From NCBI RefSeq assembly GCF_902832885.1, contig NZ_CADFDK010000005.1:124001-188000 (forward strand): a DNA stretch of 64,000 nucleotides, read 5' to 3'. The translations under genes and the position numbers were made by a program. Shown here piece by piece: positions 35,376 to 46,158 of this stretch (the stretch's first letter is position 1; the number at the start of each line of letters is the position of its first letter). A model generated the notes under the pieces. The model saw nothing but the letters and a program-made list of their open reading frames with translations, did not search any database and was not told where the DNA came from. Source of the stretch: Burkholderia seminalis DSM 23518 (GTDB lineage Bacteria; Pseudomonadota; Gammaproteobacteria; Burkholderiales; Burkholderiaceae).

Positions 35376-35811
35376 GATCGGACAATTGATCGAGATACTG
35401 TTGAAGAATGACGCGGGCGGCCTCGGCATCGAGCATCTCCGCGCGGGCGCGGCCGCGCACGTTGCGCTCGCGCAGCCCGGCCTCGGCCTCGACCGACGAA
35501 TAACGCTCGTCGACCCACGTGACGGGCAGCCCGAAGCGGCCGTTCAGCTGGTTGCCGAAGCGCTTCGCCTGCTGCGTCATGTCGTGCGGCGTGCCGTCCG
35601 GATGCATCGGCAGGCCGACGACGAGCGCGTCCGGCCGCCATTCGGCCAGCAGGTCGCCGACCGCCTTGAAACGGTGTTCGCGATTCAGGTTCTGGATCAC
35701 GACGAGTGCACGGGCCGAGCGCGTCAGCGCGTTGCCGACCGCGACGCCGATCCGTTTTTCGCCGTAGTCGAACGCCAGGAGCGTCGCATCGCGCGCGCTC
35801 GCGCCGCTCAT
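35362..35811 (-). CDS. ruvX: YqgF/RuvX-family Holliday-junction resolvase-like protein
   Basis: A 149-residue RNase H-fold protein required for pre-16S rRNA 5' end maturation. The first Asp is in [16 protein letters not shown], the second strand motif is [15 protein letters not shown], and the third acidic cluster is [12 protein letters not shown]. Length matches the family. Its ATG overlaps the yqgE stop by four bases (35808-35811) and its stop region overlaps pyrR by 14 bases, so the three are a tightly packed operon. Confidence 0.94.
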   Translation of the reverse strand: MSGASARDATLLAFDYGEKRIGVAVGNALTRSARALVVIQNLNREHRFKAVGDLLAEWRPDALVVGLPMHPDGTPHDMTQQAKRFGNQLNGRFGLPVTWVDERYSSVEAEAGLRERNVRGRARAEMLDAEAARVILQQYLDQLSDHEHH

Positions 35812-36386
35812 GCGTGCCCTGCTTCGCCGGACAACATCGACGAGCTGACGCCGAGCAGGCCGAGGGCGGCTTCGAAGCGCTCTTCGGCCGGCGTGTCGAA
35901 CACGATGCGCGGATCGGCGGCCACGGTCAGCCACCCGTTGCGGGAAATTTCTTCCTCGAGCTGCCCCGCGCCCCAGCCGGCATGGCCGAGCGTCAGCAGG
36001 AAGCGTTTCGGGCCGGTGCCCGTCGCGACCGCCTCGAGCACGTCCTTCGACGTCGTCATCTCCAGCCCGCCGTCGACGGACATCGACGAGTTGTAGTTCG
36101 CGCCCTCGACCGGCTCGTGCAGCACGAAGCCGCGCTCGGTCTGGACCGGGCCGCCGAAGTACACGGGAATGTGCAGCAGCGGCTCGATGTCGAGCTTCAG
36201 GTCGATACGGTTGAACAGCGATTCGAGATCGATGTCGGTAGGACGATTGATGACGAGGCCGAGCGCACCGCGCTCGCTGTGATCGCAAAGATAGACCACC
36301 GTTCCCGAGAACGTCGGATCGGCCATGTTGGGCATGGCGATCAGGAACTGGTTGGTGAGATTGATGCGATCGGAAGGCTTTGACAT
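35808..36386 (-). CDS. yqgE: YqgE/AlgH family protein
   Basis: A 192-residue DUF179 protein of the UPF0301 family, of unknown biochemistry (AlgH in Pseudomonas was first linked to alginate control). Family motifs: the FLIAMPNM segment, the [20 protein letters not shown] block and the [13 protein letters not shown] segment. The ATG at 36384-36386 gives [14 protein letters not shown]. An in-frame extension upstream to 36452 has no conserved residues. It is the first gene of the yqgE-ruvX-pyrR-pyrB-pyrC'-plsC operon. Confidence 0.94.
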   Translation of the reverse strand: MSKPSDRINLTNQFLIAMPNMADPTFSGTVVYLCDHSERGALGLVINRPTDIDLESLFNRIDLKLDIEPLLHIPVYFGGPVQTERGFVLHEPVEGANYNSSMSVDGGLEMTTSKDVLEAVATGTGPKRFLLTLGHAGWGAGQLEEEISRNGWLTVAADPRIVFDTPAEERFEAALGLLGVSSSMLSGEAGHA

Positions 36387-36568
36387 GGTTTGAATTTTAG
36401 CAAAGACGCCGCGACCTGACCGGGCCGCGATCAACAAGCAACGCCGCGCCACGCTGGCAACGACGCGCGCGGATCACACGGCACTCTAACACGCGCGCGG
36501 GTGCTGTCGGCAGCGTGTTGCAGGCCCGCGCGACAAGGGGCGCCGCCATCTGCCCGTCCCCTCGTTCG

Positions 36569-37870
36569 TCAGGTCCGGCCGAGCGCCGTGCCGAGCGCGC
36601 CGGATGCCGCGGTGAGGTCCGGCGGCGCGACGCCGGCCGCGATCTTCAGCAGCGCCGCGCGCAGCATGTCGGACGCGTGGCCGTGCGCGTCGAGGCCGCC
36701 GTCCGCGAGCGGCATGCCGTGGGCGGCACGGCGCCATGCGAGGCCGAGCGTATCGGCCAGCAGTGCCGCGTGGCCGAGCCCGAGCGCGCACGCGGCCGTC
36801 CCGACCCGGTAGGCGGCGCCGGACGCGTGCCAGGCGGCGCCTGCGTCGGCTCGGGCCGGATCGGCGGCGAGGTCGGCCATCGACGCATCGGCCGTCTGCA
36901 GGAAATCCTCGTACGCATGCGCGTTGACGGTCACGACGCCGAGCGCGCGGGTCGGCGCGACGGCGACCGCATCGTGCTCGGCCCGCGCGGCATCGGCTTC
37001 CCACAACGCCTCGGACGCCGGCGTGCCGGCGACGTGCCAGTCGACCGTCAGCCCGTAGTCGTGCAGCACCTCGACGAGCGCGACGTCCTCGGCCGCGGCG
37101 CCAAACAGCGCGAAATCGCGCCACAGCAGCGCCACCGTCTCGCGCACGAGCTCGGGCGGCGCACTGCGCCGGCCCCGCACCTGTTCGGCGAGCAGCAGGT
37201 TGGTCCGCGCGAGAAAGCGTTTCAGCTCGGGCGCGCCGCTTGCGCGCAGCGCGCGCAGGCACGCGTTCGCGAGCCGCCAGAAATCGTACGGCCCGTCGTC
37301 GGCGAGCGCGACCTGCATCGCATCGAGTTCGTCCAGCGCCGCGTCGGGCGCGCCGCGCTCTACGCGCAGCAGCCCGAGCAGCGCCTGCTCGTAGCGGGCG
37401 CGGATCCGGGCCGCTAACGCGTCGGGCAGCGCGCGCAACGTGGCCGGCGGCACCGCGCGGCCGACCAGCGCGAGCGCGTCGGGCGGCGCGCTGGCACGCA
37501 GGTCGGCGGCGCTTTGCGCGCGCAGTGCACGGAAATGGTCGAGGAGAACGGGCGAGCACGCGAGCTCGCGCAGGTTGTGACGCCCGACGGCCGCGCGGAA
37601 GTCGCGCAGCGCGCCACGCCAGCCGGCCGACGTCGGCTCGGCGGCGACCAGCGGCGCGGCGGCCGCCAGTTGCCCGGCGAACCGCGCGGCCGGCAGCCAG
37701 CCGGCTTCCGCCAGCACCGCCGCGGCGGCGGACAGCGGCGCAGCCGCATCGTCGTGCCGCCCGAATGCGTCGGCGGCCGCCGCAAGCCATGCGTCGGCCG
37801 CGCGCACGGCCCCGCCGCGCGGGTTGGGCAGTGCGTCAGGGTGGGGAACGTTCGCCGGATCGGACGTCAT
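36569..37870 (-). CDS. Alanine-rich protein of unknown function
   Basis: A 433-residue protein very rich in Ala, Leu, Arg and Asp, with no signal peptide or membrane span. It is predicted helical throughout. The text near the C terminus (SGAAYRVGTAACALGLGHAALLADTLG) resembles a histidine-phosphotransfer-like helical bundle. In some beta-proteobacteria the same rubredoxin-adjacent slot holds twitching-motility chemotaxis genes (pil/chp), so this may be a relic of a ChpA-type N-terminal region. That is only inference. The real start is likely the ATG at 37868-37870; a GTG two codons upstream is possible. It lies 104 bases after the rubredoxin gene on the same strand. Confidence 0.7.
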   Translation of the reverse strand: MTSDPANVPHPDALPNPRGGAVRAADAWLAAAADAFGRHDDAAAPLSAAAAVLAEAGWLPAARFAGQLAAAAPLVAAEPTSAGWRGALRDFRAAVGRHNLRELACSPVLLDHFRALRAQSAADLRASAPPDALALVGRAVPPATLRALPDALAARIRARYEQALLGLLRVERGAPDAALDELDAMQVALADDGPYDFWRLANACLRALRASGAPELKRFLARTNLLLAEQVRGRRSAPPELVRETVALLWRDFALFGAAAEDVALVEVLHDYGLTVDWHVAGTPASEALWEADAARAEHDAVAVAPTRALGVVTVNAHAYEDFLQTADASMADLAADPARADAGAAWHASGAAYRVGTAACALGLGHAALLADTLGLAWRRAAHGMPLADGGLDAHGHASDMLRAALLKIAAGVAPPDLTAASGALGTALGRT

Positions 37871-37974
37871 GGACACGCGCGCCTGTCATCGTCAAGTCGC
37901 TCGCCCGAACCGCGGCGCGCGAGCGCCGGGCCGATGCGAGGCCGGAGCGGAGTGTCCGTGGGCCAGCGGTCCGA

Positions 37975-38145
37975 TCAGATCTGGACCATCTCGAAGTCTT
38001 CCTTGCGAGCGCCGCATTCGGGGCACGTCCAGTTGATCGGGACGTCTTCCCAGCGCGTGCCCGGGGCAATGCCCTCTTCCGGCAGCCCGGCTTCTTCGTC
38101 GTAAATCCAGCCACAAATCAGGCACATCCAGCTCTTGTATTCCAT
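37975..38145 (-). CDS. rubA: Rubredoxin
   Basis: A 56-residue one-iron electron carrier. Both Cys pairs of the FeS4 site are present: CLICGW at residues 8-13 and CPECGA at 41-46, with the conserved WEDVPINWTCP between them. The ATG at 38143-38145 (MEYKSWM) and stop at 37975-37977 give the normal length of a 1Fe rubredoxin. It is divergent from the ThiD-like gene, and the following downstream gene is the 433-residue unknown protein. Redox partner unknown. Confidence 0.96.
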   Translation of the reverse strand: MEYKSWMCLICGWIYDEEAGLPEEGIAPGTRWEDVPINWTCPECGARKEDFEMVQI

Positions 38146-38397
38146 CTTAGCCGCGTCGGGAAAAGTCGGTAAATTCGGGAGCCATGATGGTACCGTGTCG
38201 GGGCCGGACTGCCTAGCAATCGCGCTGGAGGACGGCGACTACGTTGCGCTGCGCTAAAAAATCCGTCGTGCGGGCCGGATTCCACCGCATAATGGCTGAA
38301 AAGTGCGGCCTGCCGGGCAACACAGGGCCGAAAACGGCCACTCGCCTCGCGGTCCGCATCTCCGTCGCTTTCCGTTTTTCTCTTGCCCCATTTTTAC

Positions 38398-39264
38398 ATG
38401 TCCAGCAACGCCCCTCCGATCGTCCTCACCTTCGGCCTGTCCGATCCCACCGGCGGCTCCGGCCTCCAAGCCGATCTGATGACCCTGGCGAGCATGGGCT
38501 GTCACGGCGTGTCCGTCCTGACGGGCTACACCGTGCGCGACTCCGCCGCCTGCGACGAAGTGACCGGCCTCGACCCCGAAGTCGTCGCCGCCCAGGCGCG
38601 CATGCTGCTCGAGGACATGCCGGTCGCCGCGTTCAAGATCGGCGCGGCGACGCGCGCGGAAGTCGTCAGTGCGATCGCCGAGGTCGTCGCCGACTACGAC
38701 GGCGTGCCGCTCGTGCTCGCGCCGGATTTCACGCTCGACGACGAGCACGTACTCGCGGCCGACGACCTGCGCGAGTCGATCGCCGACCTGCTGGCGCCGC
38801 AAACCACGCTGCTGGTCGCCGATCACGCCACGCTGATCGCGCTCGCGCAGCCGGACGGCGACGCCGAGGCGCCGAATCTCGACGCCGCCGTGTCGCACCT
38901 GCTGTCGCAGGGCTGCGAGTACATCCTGTCGTCGGAGACGGGCTCGCACCGGCTCGTCAACACGCTGTACGGCGAGGAAGGCCAGCTTCGCGAGGACATG
39001 TGGGATCGCTCGCCGCACCGGCTGATGGGCATCACCGATACGCTCGGCGCGGCCATCGCGGCGCTGCTCGCGAACGGCCAGGAACCGCCCGAGGCGGTGC
39101 GCGAGGCGCAGGAGTACCTGTACCAGGCCGTGCGCGACGCGTTCCGGCCCGGCATGGGCGCCTACCTGCCCGACCGGTTCTTCTGGGCGCGCAGCAATGA
39201 AGAATCGGATACGCCACCGGCCGTGAAGGCCGATCCGGTATCGCGGACGTCGCACCGGCATTGA
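38398..39264 (+). CDS. thiD: ThiD-like hydroxymethylpyrimidine (phosphate) kinase with altered active-site motif
   Basis: A 288-residue ribokinase-superfamily protein. The substrate loop FGLSDPTGGSGLQADL near the N terminus matches the HMP-P kinase DPSGGAGIQAD motif. The anion-hole motif, GTGCTLSAAI in ThiD, reads GITDTLGAAI here. The catalytic Cys is therefore Asp at residue 214 and the GTG glycine pair is lost; Asp is the base used in most other ribokinase-family enzymes. It may be a bona fide ThiD variant or a paralogue for another substrate. The ATG at 38398 follows an A+T-rich leader, and I saw no TPP riboswitch in the 250 bases upstream. Confidence 0.8.
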   Translation: MSSNAPPIVLTFGLSDPTGGSGLQADLMTLASMGCHGVSVLTGYTVRDSAACDEVTGLDPEVVAAQARMLLEDMPVAAFKIGAATRAEVVSAIAEVVADYDGVPLVLAPDFTLDDEHVLAADDLRESIADLLAPQTTLLVADHATLIALAQPDGDAEAPNLDAAVSHLLSQGCEYILSSETGSHRLVNTLYGEEGQLREDMWDRSPHRLMGITDTLGAAIAALLANGQEPPEAVREAQEYLYQAVRDAFRPGMGAYLPDRFFWARSNEESDTPPAVKADPVSRTSHRH

Positions 39265-39368
39265 CGCGGGCACGGCGGGCGCGCCCCGCCGTCGCACCTG
39301 CCGCGCCACCGCGGGCGCAACGCCTCCGGCCGCCCCGCACGCACATCAAGATCCTCGCACCAATAAAA

Positions 39369-39394
39369 AAAGACCCGCATCGCTGCGGGTCTTT
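39369..39394. terminator. Bidirectional terminator between thiD-like gene and groEL
   Basis: An 11-bp stem, AAAGACCCGCA (39369-39379) and TGCGGGTCTTT (39384-39394) with loop TCGC, is flanked by A-rich and T-rich runs on both sides. It separates the convergent genes whose stops are at 39264 and 39451. Confidence 0.9.
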
Positions 39395-39450
39395 TCTTTT
39401 GGCTGGAACGCGCATCGCTGCACGTTCCGGACACCATCGACCGAGGTCGA

Positions 39451-41094
<1,644 letters not shown>

Positions 41095-41137
41095 CTAACT
41101 CCTTGAATTCTTGGGAATATGTACCGTCGGAGGACGC

Positions 41138-41431
41138 TTACTTCGCGTTGACCACGGCCATGATGTCTTCTTCGCGCATGACCAGCAGTTCCTGGCCGTC
41201 GACCTTCACGGTCTGGCCTGCGTACTTGCCGAACAGGACGCGATCGCCGACCTTCACGTCGAGCGCGATCGGTGCGCCCTTGTCGTCGCGCTTGCCCGGG
41301 CCGATGGCCAGGACTTCGCCCTGGTCCGGCTTTTCAGCAGCGGCGTCGGGGATGACGATGCCCGAGGCGGTCTTGGTTTCCTGATCCAGGCGCTTGACGA
41401 TCACGCGATCGTGCAAAGGACGAAGGTTCAT
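41138..41431 (-). CDS. groES: 10-kDa co-chaperonin GroES
   Basis: A 97-residue co-chaperonin, [14 protein letters not shown] at the N terminus with the mobile loop [14 protein letters not shown] and the roof and C-terminal EEDIMAVV. The true start is the ATG at 41429-41431 because AGGAG lies five bases upstream. A GTG two codons further upstream is part of that ribosome site. It is followed by groEL. The promoter and CIRCE operator lie about 75-130 bases upstream. Confidence 0.98.
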   Translation of the reverse strand: MNLRPLHDRVIVKRLDQETKTASGIVIPDAAAEKPDQGEVLAIGPGKRDDKGAPIALDVKVGDRVLFGKYAGQTVKVDGQELLVMREEDIMAVVNAK

Positions 41432-41504
41432 ATTCACTCCTCTCTTGACTGAGATTGAAGAACGCTTAGGGAATCTGCCCGGCTTGTCGCCCGGCAGAGA
41501 ATTG

Positions 41505-41531
41505 TTAGCACTCTCGTGCAGCGAGTGCTAA
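41505..41531 (-). promoter_or_regulatory. CIRCE operator (HrcA binding site)
   Basis: A perfect TTAGCACTC-N9-GAGTGCTAA inverted repeat with all 18 consensus bases, located in the groES leader immediately downstream of the -10 box. HrcA bound here blocks groESL transcription at normal temperature. Confidence 0.97.
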
Positions 41532-41559
41532 TTATATGGACGGGTTTTGACAAATTCAA
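41531..41559 (-). promoter_or_regulatory. Housekeeping promoter of groESL
   Basis: On the minus strand, TTGAAT (41554-41559) and TATAAT (41531-41536) are separated by exactly 17 bases, a consensus-like sigma-70 promoter. The -10 box touches the CIRCE operator. The CTTGAA at the -35 region also resembles the heat-shock sigma-32 -35 element, so dual control is possible. Confidence 0.88.
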
Positions 41560-42100
41560 GAAGGGAAACCGGACGAATTTTCAACGCGGCACGGAAGCGG
41601 GGAAAACACCCGAAAATCACGAAAAATCCTTTTAAAACAAAACCCTGACCCACGCTACCCGGCTTGGCGGGCGAGCCCGCGCGGCCCGCGAATCGCATCC
41701 AGCCCCGTTTGGACACCGGGTAAGCACGGAGTTCCTGCGACCGGCGACATCGCATCGAAAAACCCGCGCAGGCGCCGATTCCGTCCGCCACAACGCGCCC
41801 GGTGCCCCGTCCCGCCCCCCCTGCCGGCAATCCATCGCTCCGCATCGAAGCATTCATTTTCATTACGCCGATATTTACGTTTTTTCTTTCGGAAAACACC
41901 CGTCGGCCCCCATCCGTAAGCCCTCCCATTACATTCAGTAATTTAGATGCGAATCATTCTCGTTTACATTGACATTCCCATTCGACACTCCTACGATGCG
42001 CCGCGTTGCGCTCTTCTTCGTGCCCTGGCCGATCGGTGCCGAGCGTCGGGACAGCGACCGACAAGCAGGACTCCAAACCAATTAGAATCAGGAATTTGAT
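41560..42100. other. Intergenic region upstream of the iron operon
   Basis: About 540 bases between the groES promoter and the OprB-type porin gene, without a recognisable gene. The left two-thirds shows nothing distinctive. The right part, from about 41850, is A+T-rich, with ATT/CATT-rich runs and the Fur-like site at 41943-41961, which suggests an iron-controlled promoter. Confidence 0.55.
41943..41961. promoter_or_regulatory. Candidate Fur box upstream of the iron operon
   Basis: The 19-base window centred on GAATCATTCTC matches 12 of 19 positions of the GATAATGATAATCATTATC consensus, including the core AATCATT. It lies about 140 bases before the porin start, in an A+T-rich stretch upstream of ferric transporter and DyP genes. 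Confidence 0.6.
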
Positions 42101-43567
42101 ATGAAGGTTGCGTCGTTCCATGGAGACCGCGTCCGCACCCGGATGCGCCCCGCCGCCTGTGCGGCCGTCCTCGCGTGCGCATCGTTCGCGAGCGGCGCTG
42201 CGTTCGCCGCCGCGTCGGTCGACGCGCAGCCCGAAGCGCCCGAGGCCGACCTCGCGATCCAGGCGAAGCCGGCCGGCATGTGGACCGGCATCTGGACGCG
42301 CCAGAGCCTGCTCGGCGACATGGGCGGCATCCGCCCGTGGCTCGGCAAGTACGGCGCGACGCTGCAGATCACCGAAACCAGCGAATACCTCGCGAACCTG
42401 CGCGGCGGCCTGAACCGCGGCGGCACGTATGACGGGCTGACGACCGCGACGCTGACGGTCGATACGCAAAAGGCGATCGGCCTGCCCGGCGGCACCTTCA
42501 ACGTCAGCGCGCTGCAGATCCACGGCAGCAACCTGAGCGCGCGCAATCTCGGCACGCTCAACACCGCGAGCGGCATCGAGGCGCAGGACACGACGCGCCT
42601 GTGGGAACTCTGGTACCAGCAATCGTTCCTCGACAAGCGCGTCGACGTGAAGATCGGCCAGCAGAGCCTGGACCAGGAGTTCATGGTCAGCACGTATGCG
42701 AACACGTTCGTCAATACGATGTTCGGCTGGCCCGCGCTGCCGTCGTACGATCTGCCGAACGGCGGCCCCGCGTATCCGCTCGCGGGCCTCGGCGTACGCG
42801 TGCGCGCACAGCTCACGCCGAAACTCACCGCGCTCGCGGGCGTGTTCGACGGCGATCCGCTCGGCAACAACCCGGGCAACCTGAGCGGCACGAACTTCAA
42901 CCTGCACAACGGCACGCTCTATATCGGCGAGCTGCAGTACGCGCTGAACCAGCCGTCCGACGGCGAAATGGACACCGGCCATTCGAACGGACTGCCGGGT
43001 ACCTACAAGATCGGCCTGTGGTATCACAACGGCCGCTTCGCGGACCAGAACGCCGGCACCGACGGTCTGTCGCTCGCCGATCCCGCATCGAACGGCAACG
43101 CGCGGCAGCACCACGGCGACTACAGCTTCTACGCGGTGGCCGACCAGATGATCTGGCGTCCCGACCCCACCGGCGCGAAAAGCCTCGGGGTGTTCGCGCG
43201 CGTGATGGGCGCGCCGGGCGACCGCAACCTCGTGAGCTTCGCGGCGAACGCGGGCATCGTGCTGAAGGCGCCGTTCGACGGTCGCGACAACGACAGCGTC
43301 GGCCTCGCCGTCACGTACATCCAGGTCGGCAGCCACGTGACCGACCTCGACCAGGCCGCGCGCAACTTTGCGGCCGGTCCGTACGGCGTGCGCACCCGCG
43401 AGACGACCGTCGAGGCGACCTACCAGTATCAGGTCAACCCGTGGTGGGTGATCGCGGCCGATGCGCAGTACACGTTCAACGCCGGCGCGGGCCAGAACCC
43501 GAGCGACGCGACCCAGCCGCTGCGCAATACGTTCGTGCTCGGCGCACGCACGACGATCACGTTCTGA
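42101..43567 (+). CDS. OprB-family outer-membrane porin
   Basis: A 488-residue secreted protein with an N-terminal signal peptide (about residues 1-37, ending ASGAAFAAA). The mature part is a carbohydrate-selective OprB-type beta-barrel: GDMGGIRPWLGKYGATLQI at the start, repeated amphipathic strands, and a C-terminal aromatic residue (ARTTITF), the outer-membrane assembly signal. OprB porins usually take up sugars. Here, leading an iron-transport operon, it may let a ferric chelate or its sugar-like carrier enter. It is followed 77 bases later by the beta-propeller gene. Confidence 0.86.
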   Translation: MKVASFHGDRVRTRMRPAACAAVLACASFASGAAFAAASVDAQPEAPEADLAIQAKPAGMWTGIWTRQSLLGDMGGIRPWLGKYGATLQITETSEYLANLRGGLNRGGTYDGLTTATLTVDTQKAIGLPGGTFNVSALQIHGSNLSARNLGTLNTASGIEAQDTTRLWELWYQQSFLDKRVDVKIGQQSLDQEFMVSTYANTFVNTMFGWPALPSYDLPNGGPAYPLAGLGVRVRAQLTPKLTALAGVFDGDPLGNNPGNLSGTNFNLHNGTLYIGELQYALNQPSDGEMDTGHSNGLPGTYKIGLWYHNGRFADQNAGTDGLSLADPASNGNARQHHGDYSFYAVADQMIWRPDPTGAKSLGVFARVMGAPGDRNLVSFAANAGIVLKAPFDGRDNDSVGLAVTYIQVGSHVTDLDQAARNFAAGPYGVRTRETTVEATYQYQVNPWWVIAADAQYTFNAGAGQNPSDATQPLRNTFVLGARTTITF

Positions 43568-43644
43568 CCGCCGCGCGCCCGCCGTCCGCCCACGCCACCC
43601 GTTTTCGCGCGCCGCCGACGCGGCGCGCCTCCCAGGAGATCCCG

Positions 43645-44778
43645 ATGATTCAATCCGCCCCGCTTCGCCGCCTCGCGACGGGCGCGCTGGCCGCCGTCGC
43701 GCTGACGGCCGCCGCCGGCGCGTTCGCCGAGCCGCAAGGCTTCCTCGAGACGCTGCATCGCCATACGCTGCTCGTCAACACGGTGCCCGACAACGGCGAC
43801 CAGAACCCGTACGCGATCGCGGTTGCACCGGTGTCGGCCGGCACGCTCCAGGCAGGCGACGTGCTCGTCGACAACTTCAACAACGCGGCGAACCTGCAGG
43901 GCACGGGCAGCACGATCGTCGACTATCGGCCGTCGACCAAGCAGATGAGCCTGTTCGCGACGATTCCACGCGACCTGAAGGCGTGCCCGGGCGGCGTCGG
44001 CCTGTCGACCGCGATGACGATGCTGAAGTCGGGCTGGGTGATCGTCGGCAGCACGCCGAGCAACGACGGCACGACGTCGACGAAAGGCGCCGGCTGCCTG
44101 ATCGTGCTCGATCCGCACGGCCGGATCGCCTCGACGTGGTCGAGCGCGAACATCAACGACCCGTGGGGCAACATGGCCGTGGTCGACCGCGGCGACAGCG
44201 CGACGCTGTTCGTCAGCATGGCCGGCTTCGGCGTCGGCGGCGCGGACGGCAACCCGCCCGTCTACAAGCAGGCGACGGTACTGCGCCTCGACCTCGACGT
44301 GCCGGCCGGCAAGCCGCCCGTCATCAAGCAGGAAACGGTCGTCGCGAGCGGCCTCGGCGCGCAGGCCGACAAGGGCGTGTTCCTGGTCGGCCCGACCGGC
44401 CTCGCGCTGTCGGGCGACCAGAAGAAGCTGTACGTCTCCGACGCGATCGGCAACCGCGTCGTCGAGATCGACGATCCGCTCACGCGCGACACGAGCGCGG
44501 GCGTCGGCCGCCAGGTGACGGCCGACGGCTTCCTGCGCCGCCCGCTCGCACTCGCGACCGCGCCGAACGGCCATCTGCTCGCGACCAACGCGCTGAACGG
44601 CCAGGTCGTCGAGATCGATCCGGTCGCCGGCAAGCAGCTCTATGCGCGCTGGATCGATACCGACAAGGCGCAGTCGCCGCCCGGCAACGGCGACCTGTTC
44701 GGGATCGCGATGACGCCCGACGGCGACGGCTTCTATTACGTCCAGGACGACGTCAACACGCTGATGCTCGCGAAGTAA
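43645..44778 (+). CDS. Secreted NHL/SMP-30-like beta-propeller protein
   Basis: A 377-residue protein with a signal peptide (LATGALAAVALTAAAGAFAE, cleavage after about residue 28). The rest has recurring short blade-like segments (GDVLVDNFNN, GCLIVLDPHG, KLYVSDAIGNRVVEID, GHLLATNALNGQVVEIDP), suggesting a six-bladed propeller in the periplasm. The ribosome site AGGAG lies eight bases before the ATG. It sits between the porin and the DyP peroxidase, suggesting a shared iron/haem-related role, but no catalytic motif was seen. Function unknown. Confidence 0.8.
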   Translation: MIQSAPLRRLATGALAAVALTAAAGAFAEPQGFLETLHRHTLLVNTVPDNGDQNPYAIAVAPVSAGTLQAGDVLVDNFNNAANLQGTGSTIVDYRPSTKQMSLFATIPRDLKACPGGVGLSTAMTMLKSGWVIVGSTPSNDGTTSTKGAGCLIVLDPHGRIASTWSSANINDPWGNMAVVDRGDSATLFVSMAGFGVGGADGNPPVYKQATVLRLDLDVPAGKPPVIKQETVVASGLGAQADKGVFLVGPTGLALSGDQKKLYVSDAIGNRVVEIDDPLTRDTSAGVGRQVTADGFLRRPLALATAPNGHLLATNALNGQVVEIDPVAGKQLYARWIDTDKAQSPPGNGDLFGIAMTPDGDGFYYVQDDVNTLMLAK

Positions 44779-44789
44779 CGGAGCCGACC

Positions 44790-46097
44790 ATGGCAGACGA
44801 TCTGAACCCGCCGTCGCGCCCCGCGCGCCGCGGCTTCCTGAAGGCCGGCGGCGCCGCAGTGGCCGCGGGCCTCGCGGCGGGCACGATGCCGGCCGCACGC
44901 GCGGCCGACGCGGCGCCCGCGGTCGCACCGGGCGCGCACGCGCACGACGACGACATCGAGCCGTTCTACGGCAAGCACCAGGGCGGCATCACGACGCCGC
45001 AGCAGCGCAACGCATATTTCGCGGCGCTCGACCTCACCACGACCCAACGCGCGGACGTGATCGCGCTGCTGAAGACCTGGACCGACGCGGCCGCACGCCT
45101 CACGCGCGGCGCCCCCGCGCAGCCGCTGCCGGCGAACGGCGGCGACGACGTCGCGCCGGCCGACTCGGGCGACGCGCTCGGCATCGGCGCGTCGCGGCTG
45201 ACGATCACGTTCGGCTTCGGGCCCGGCCTGTTCGCGGTCGCGGGCAAGGACCGCTACGGCCTCGCGAAGCAGCGCCCGGCCGCGCTCGTCGACCTGCCGC
45301 GCTTCAACGGCGACCAGCTGATTCCGGAGAAGACCGGCGGCGACCTGTTCATCCAGGCGTGCGCGAACGACGCGCAGGTGGCGTTTCACGCGGTGCGCCA
45401 GCTCGTGCGCCTCGGCGGCAAGGCCGTGCAGATGCGCTGGGGCCAGGCCGGCTTCACGTCCGGCAAGCCGGGCGAGACGCCGCGCAACCTGATGGGCTTC
45501 AAGGACGGCACGATGAACCCGTCGCGCGACGATCCGGCCGCGATGAACGAATTCGTGTGGGCCGGCAACGAAGGCCCGGCGTGGATGAACGGCGGCACCT
45601 ACACGGTCGTGCGCCGCATCCGCATCACGCTCGAACACTGGGACAACACCGAGCTCGGCTTCCAGGAACAGGTGTTCGGCCGCAAGAAATACAGCGGCGC
45701 ACCGATCGGCGGCCAGCACGAGTTCGAGGCGCTCGACCTCGACGCGGTCGACAAGGACGGCAATCCGGTGATCCCCGACAACGCGCATGCGCGTCTCGCA
45801 TCGCCTCAGGTGAACAACGGCGCGCAGATCCTGCGCCGCGCGTATTCGTACAACGACAGCACGAACTTCTACATCGAGCGCTGGCCGCCGTGGCGCCAGC
45901 AGACCGAGTACGACGCGGGACTGATGTTCGTCGCGCACCAGCGCGACCCGCGCCGCGGCTTCATCCCGATCAACGAGAAGCTCGCGAAGCTGGACATCAT
46001 GAACCAGTTCACCACGCACGTCGGCAGCGCGATCTTCGCGTGTCCGCCGGGCGCGCAACCCGGTTCGTACATCGGCGCCGCGCTGTTCGAAGCGTAA
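44790..46097 (+). CDS. Tat-exported DyP-type peroxidase (EfeB-like)
   Basis: A 435-residue haem peroxidase. The N terminus has a twin-arginine signal, ARRGFLKAGG (residues 12-21), followed by a hydrophobic run to about residue 40. The distal GxxDG motif reads MGFKDGT near residue 235, and RIRITLEHWD provides the distal Arg region; the haem-ligand His is probably the one in GGQHEFEAL or DNAHAR. EfeB/DyP proteins oxidise substrates or release iron from haem. The ATG at 44790 is 11 bases after the propeller stop. A longer open reading frame continues upstream to 43461 but crosses the other two genes. Confidence 0.92.
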   Translation: MADDLNPPSRPARRGFLKAGGAAVAAGLAAGTMPAARAADAAPAVAPGAHAHDDDIEPFYGKHQGGITTPQQRNAYFAALDLTTTQRADVIALLKTWTDAAARLTRGAPAQPLPANGGDDVAPADSGDALGIGASRLTITFGFGPGLFAVAGKDRYGLAKQRPAALVDLPRFNGDQLIPEKTGGDLFIQACANDAQVAFHAVRQLVRLGGKAVQMRWGQAGFTSGKPGETPRNLMGFKDGTMNPSRDDPAAMNEFVWAGNEGPAWMNGGTYTVVRRIRITLEHWDNTELGFQEQVFGRKKYSGAPIGGQHEFEALDLDAVDKDGNPVIPDNAHARLASPQVNNGAQILRRAYSYNDSTNFYIERWPPWRQQTEYDAGLMFVAHQRDPRRGFIPINEKLAKLDIMNQFTTHVGSAIFACPPGAQPGSYIGAALFEA

Positions 46098-46158
46098 CGG
46101 CATCGCGACGCCACGCTCCATTTCCCCGGCCCGCCCGGATGCAACTCACGACGACGAC

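Noticed and set aside
38146-38397. TPP riboswitch before the ThiD-like gene
   Set aside because: No CUGAGA or other conserved thi-box text seen.
43461-46097. An 878-codon frame covering porin end, propeller and DyP
   Set aside because: Read-through of an open third frame. The propeller gene uses another frame and the DyP start at 44790 has its own Tat signal.
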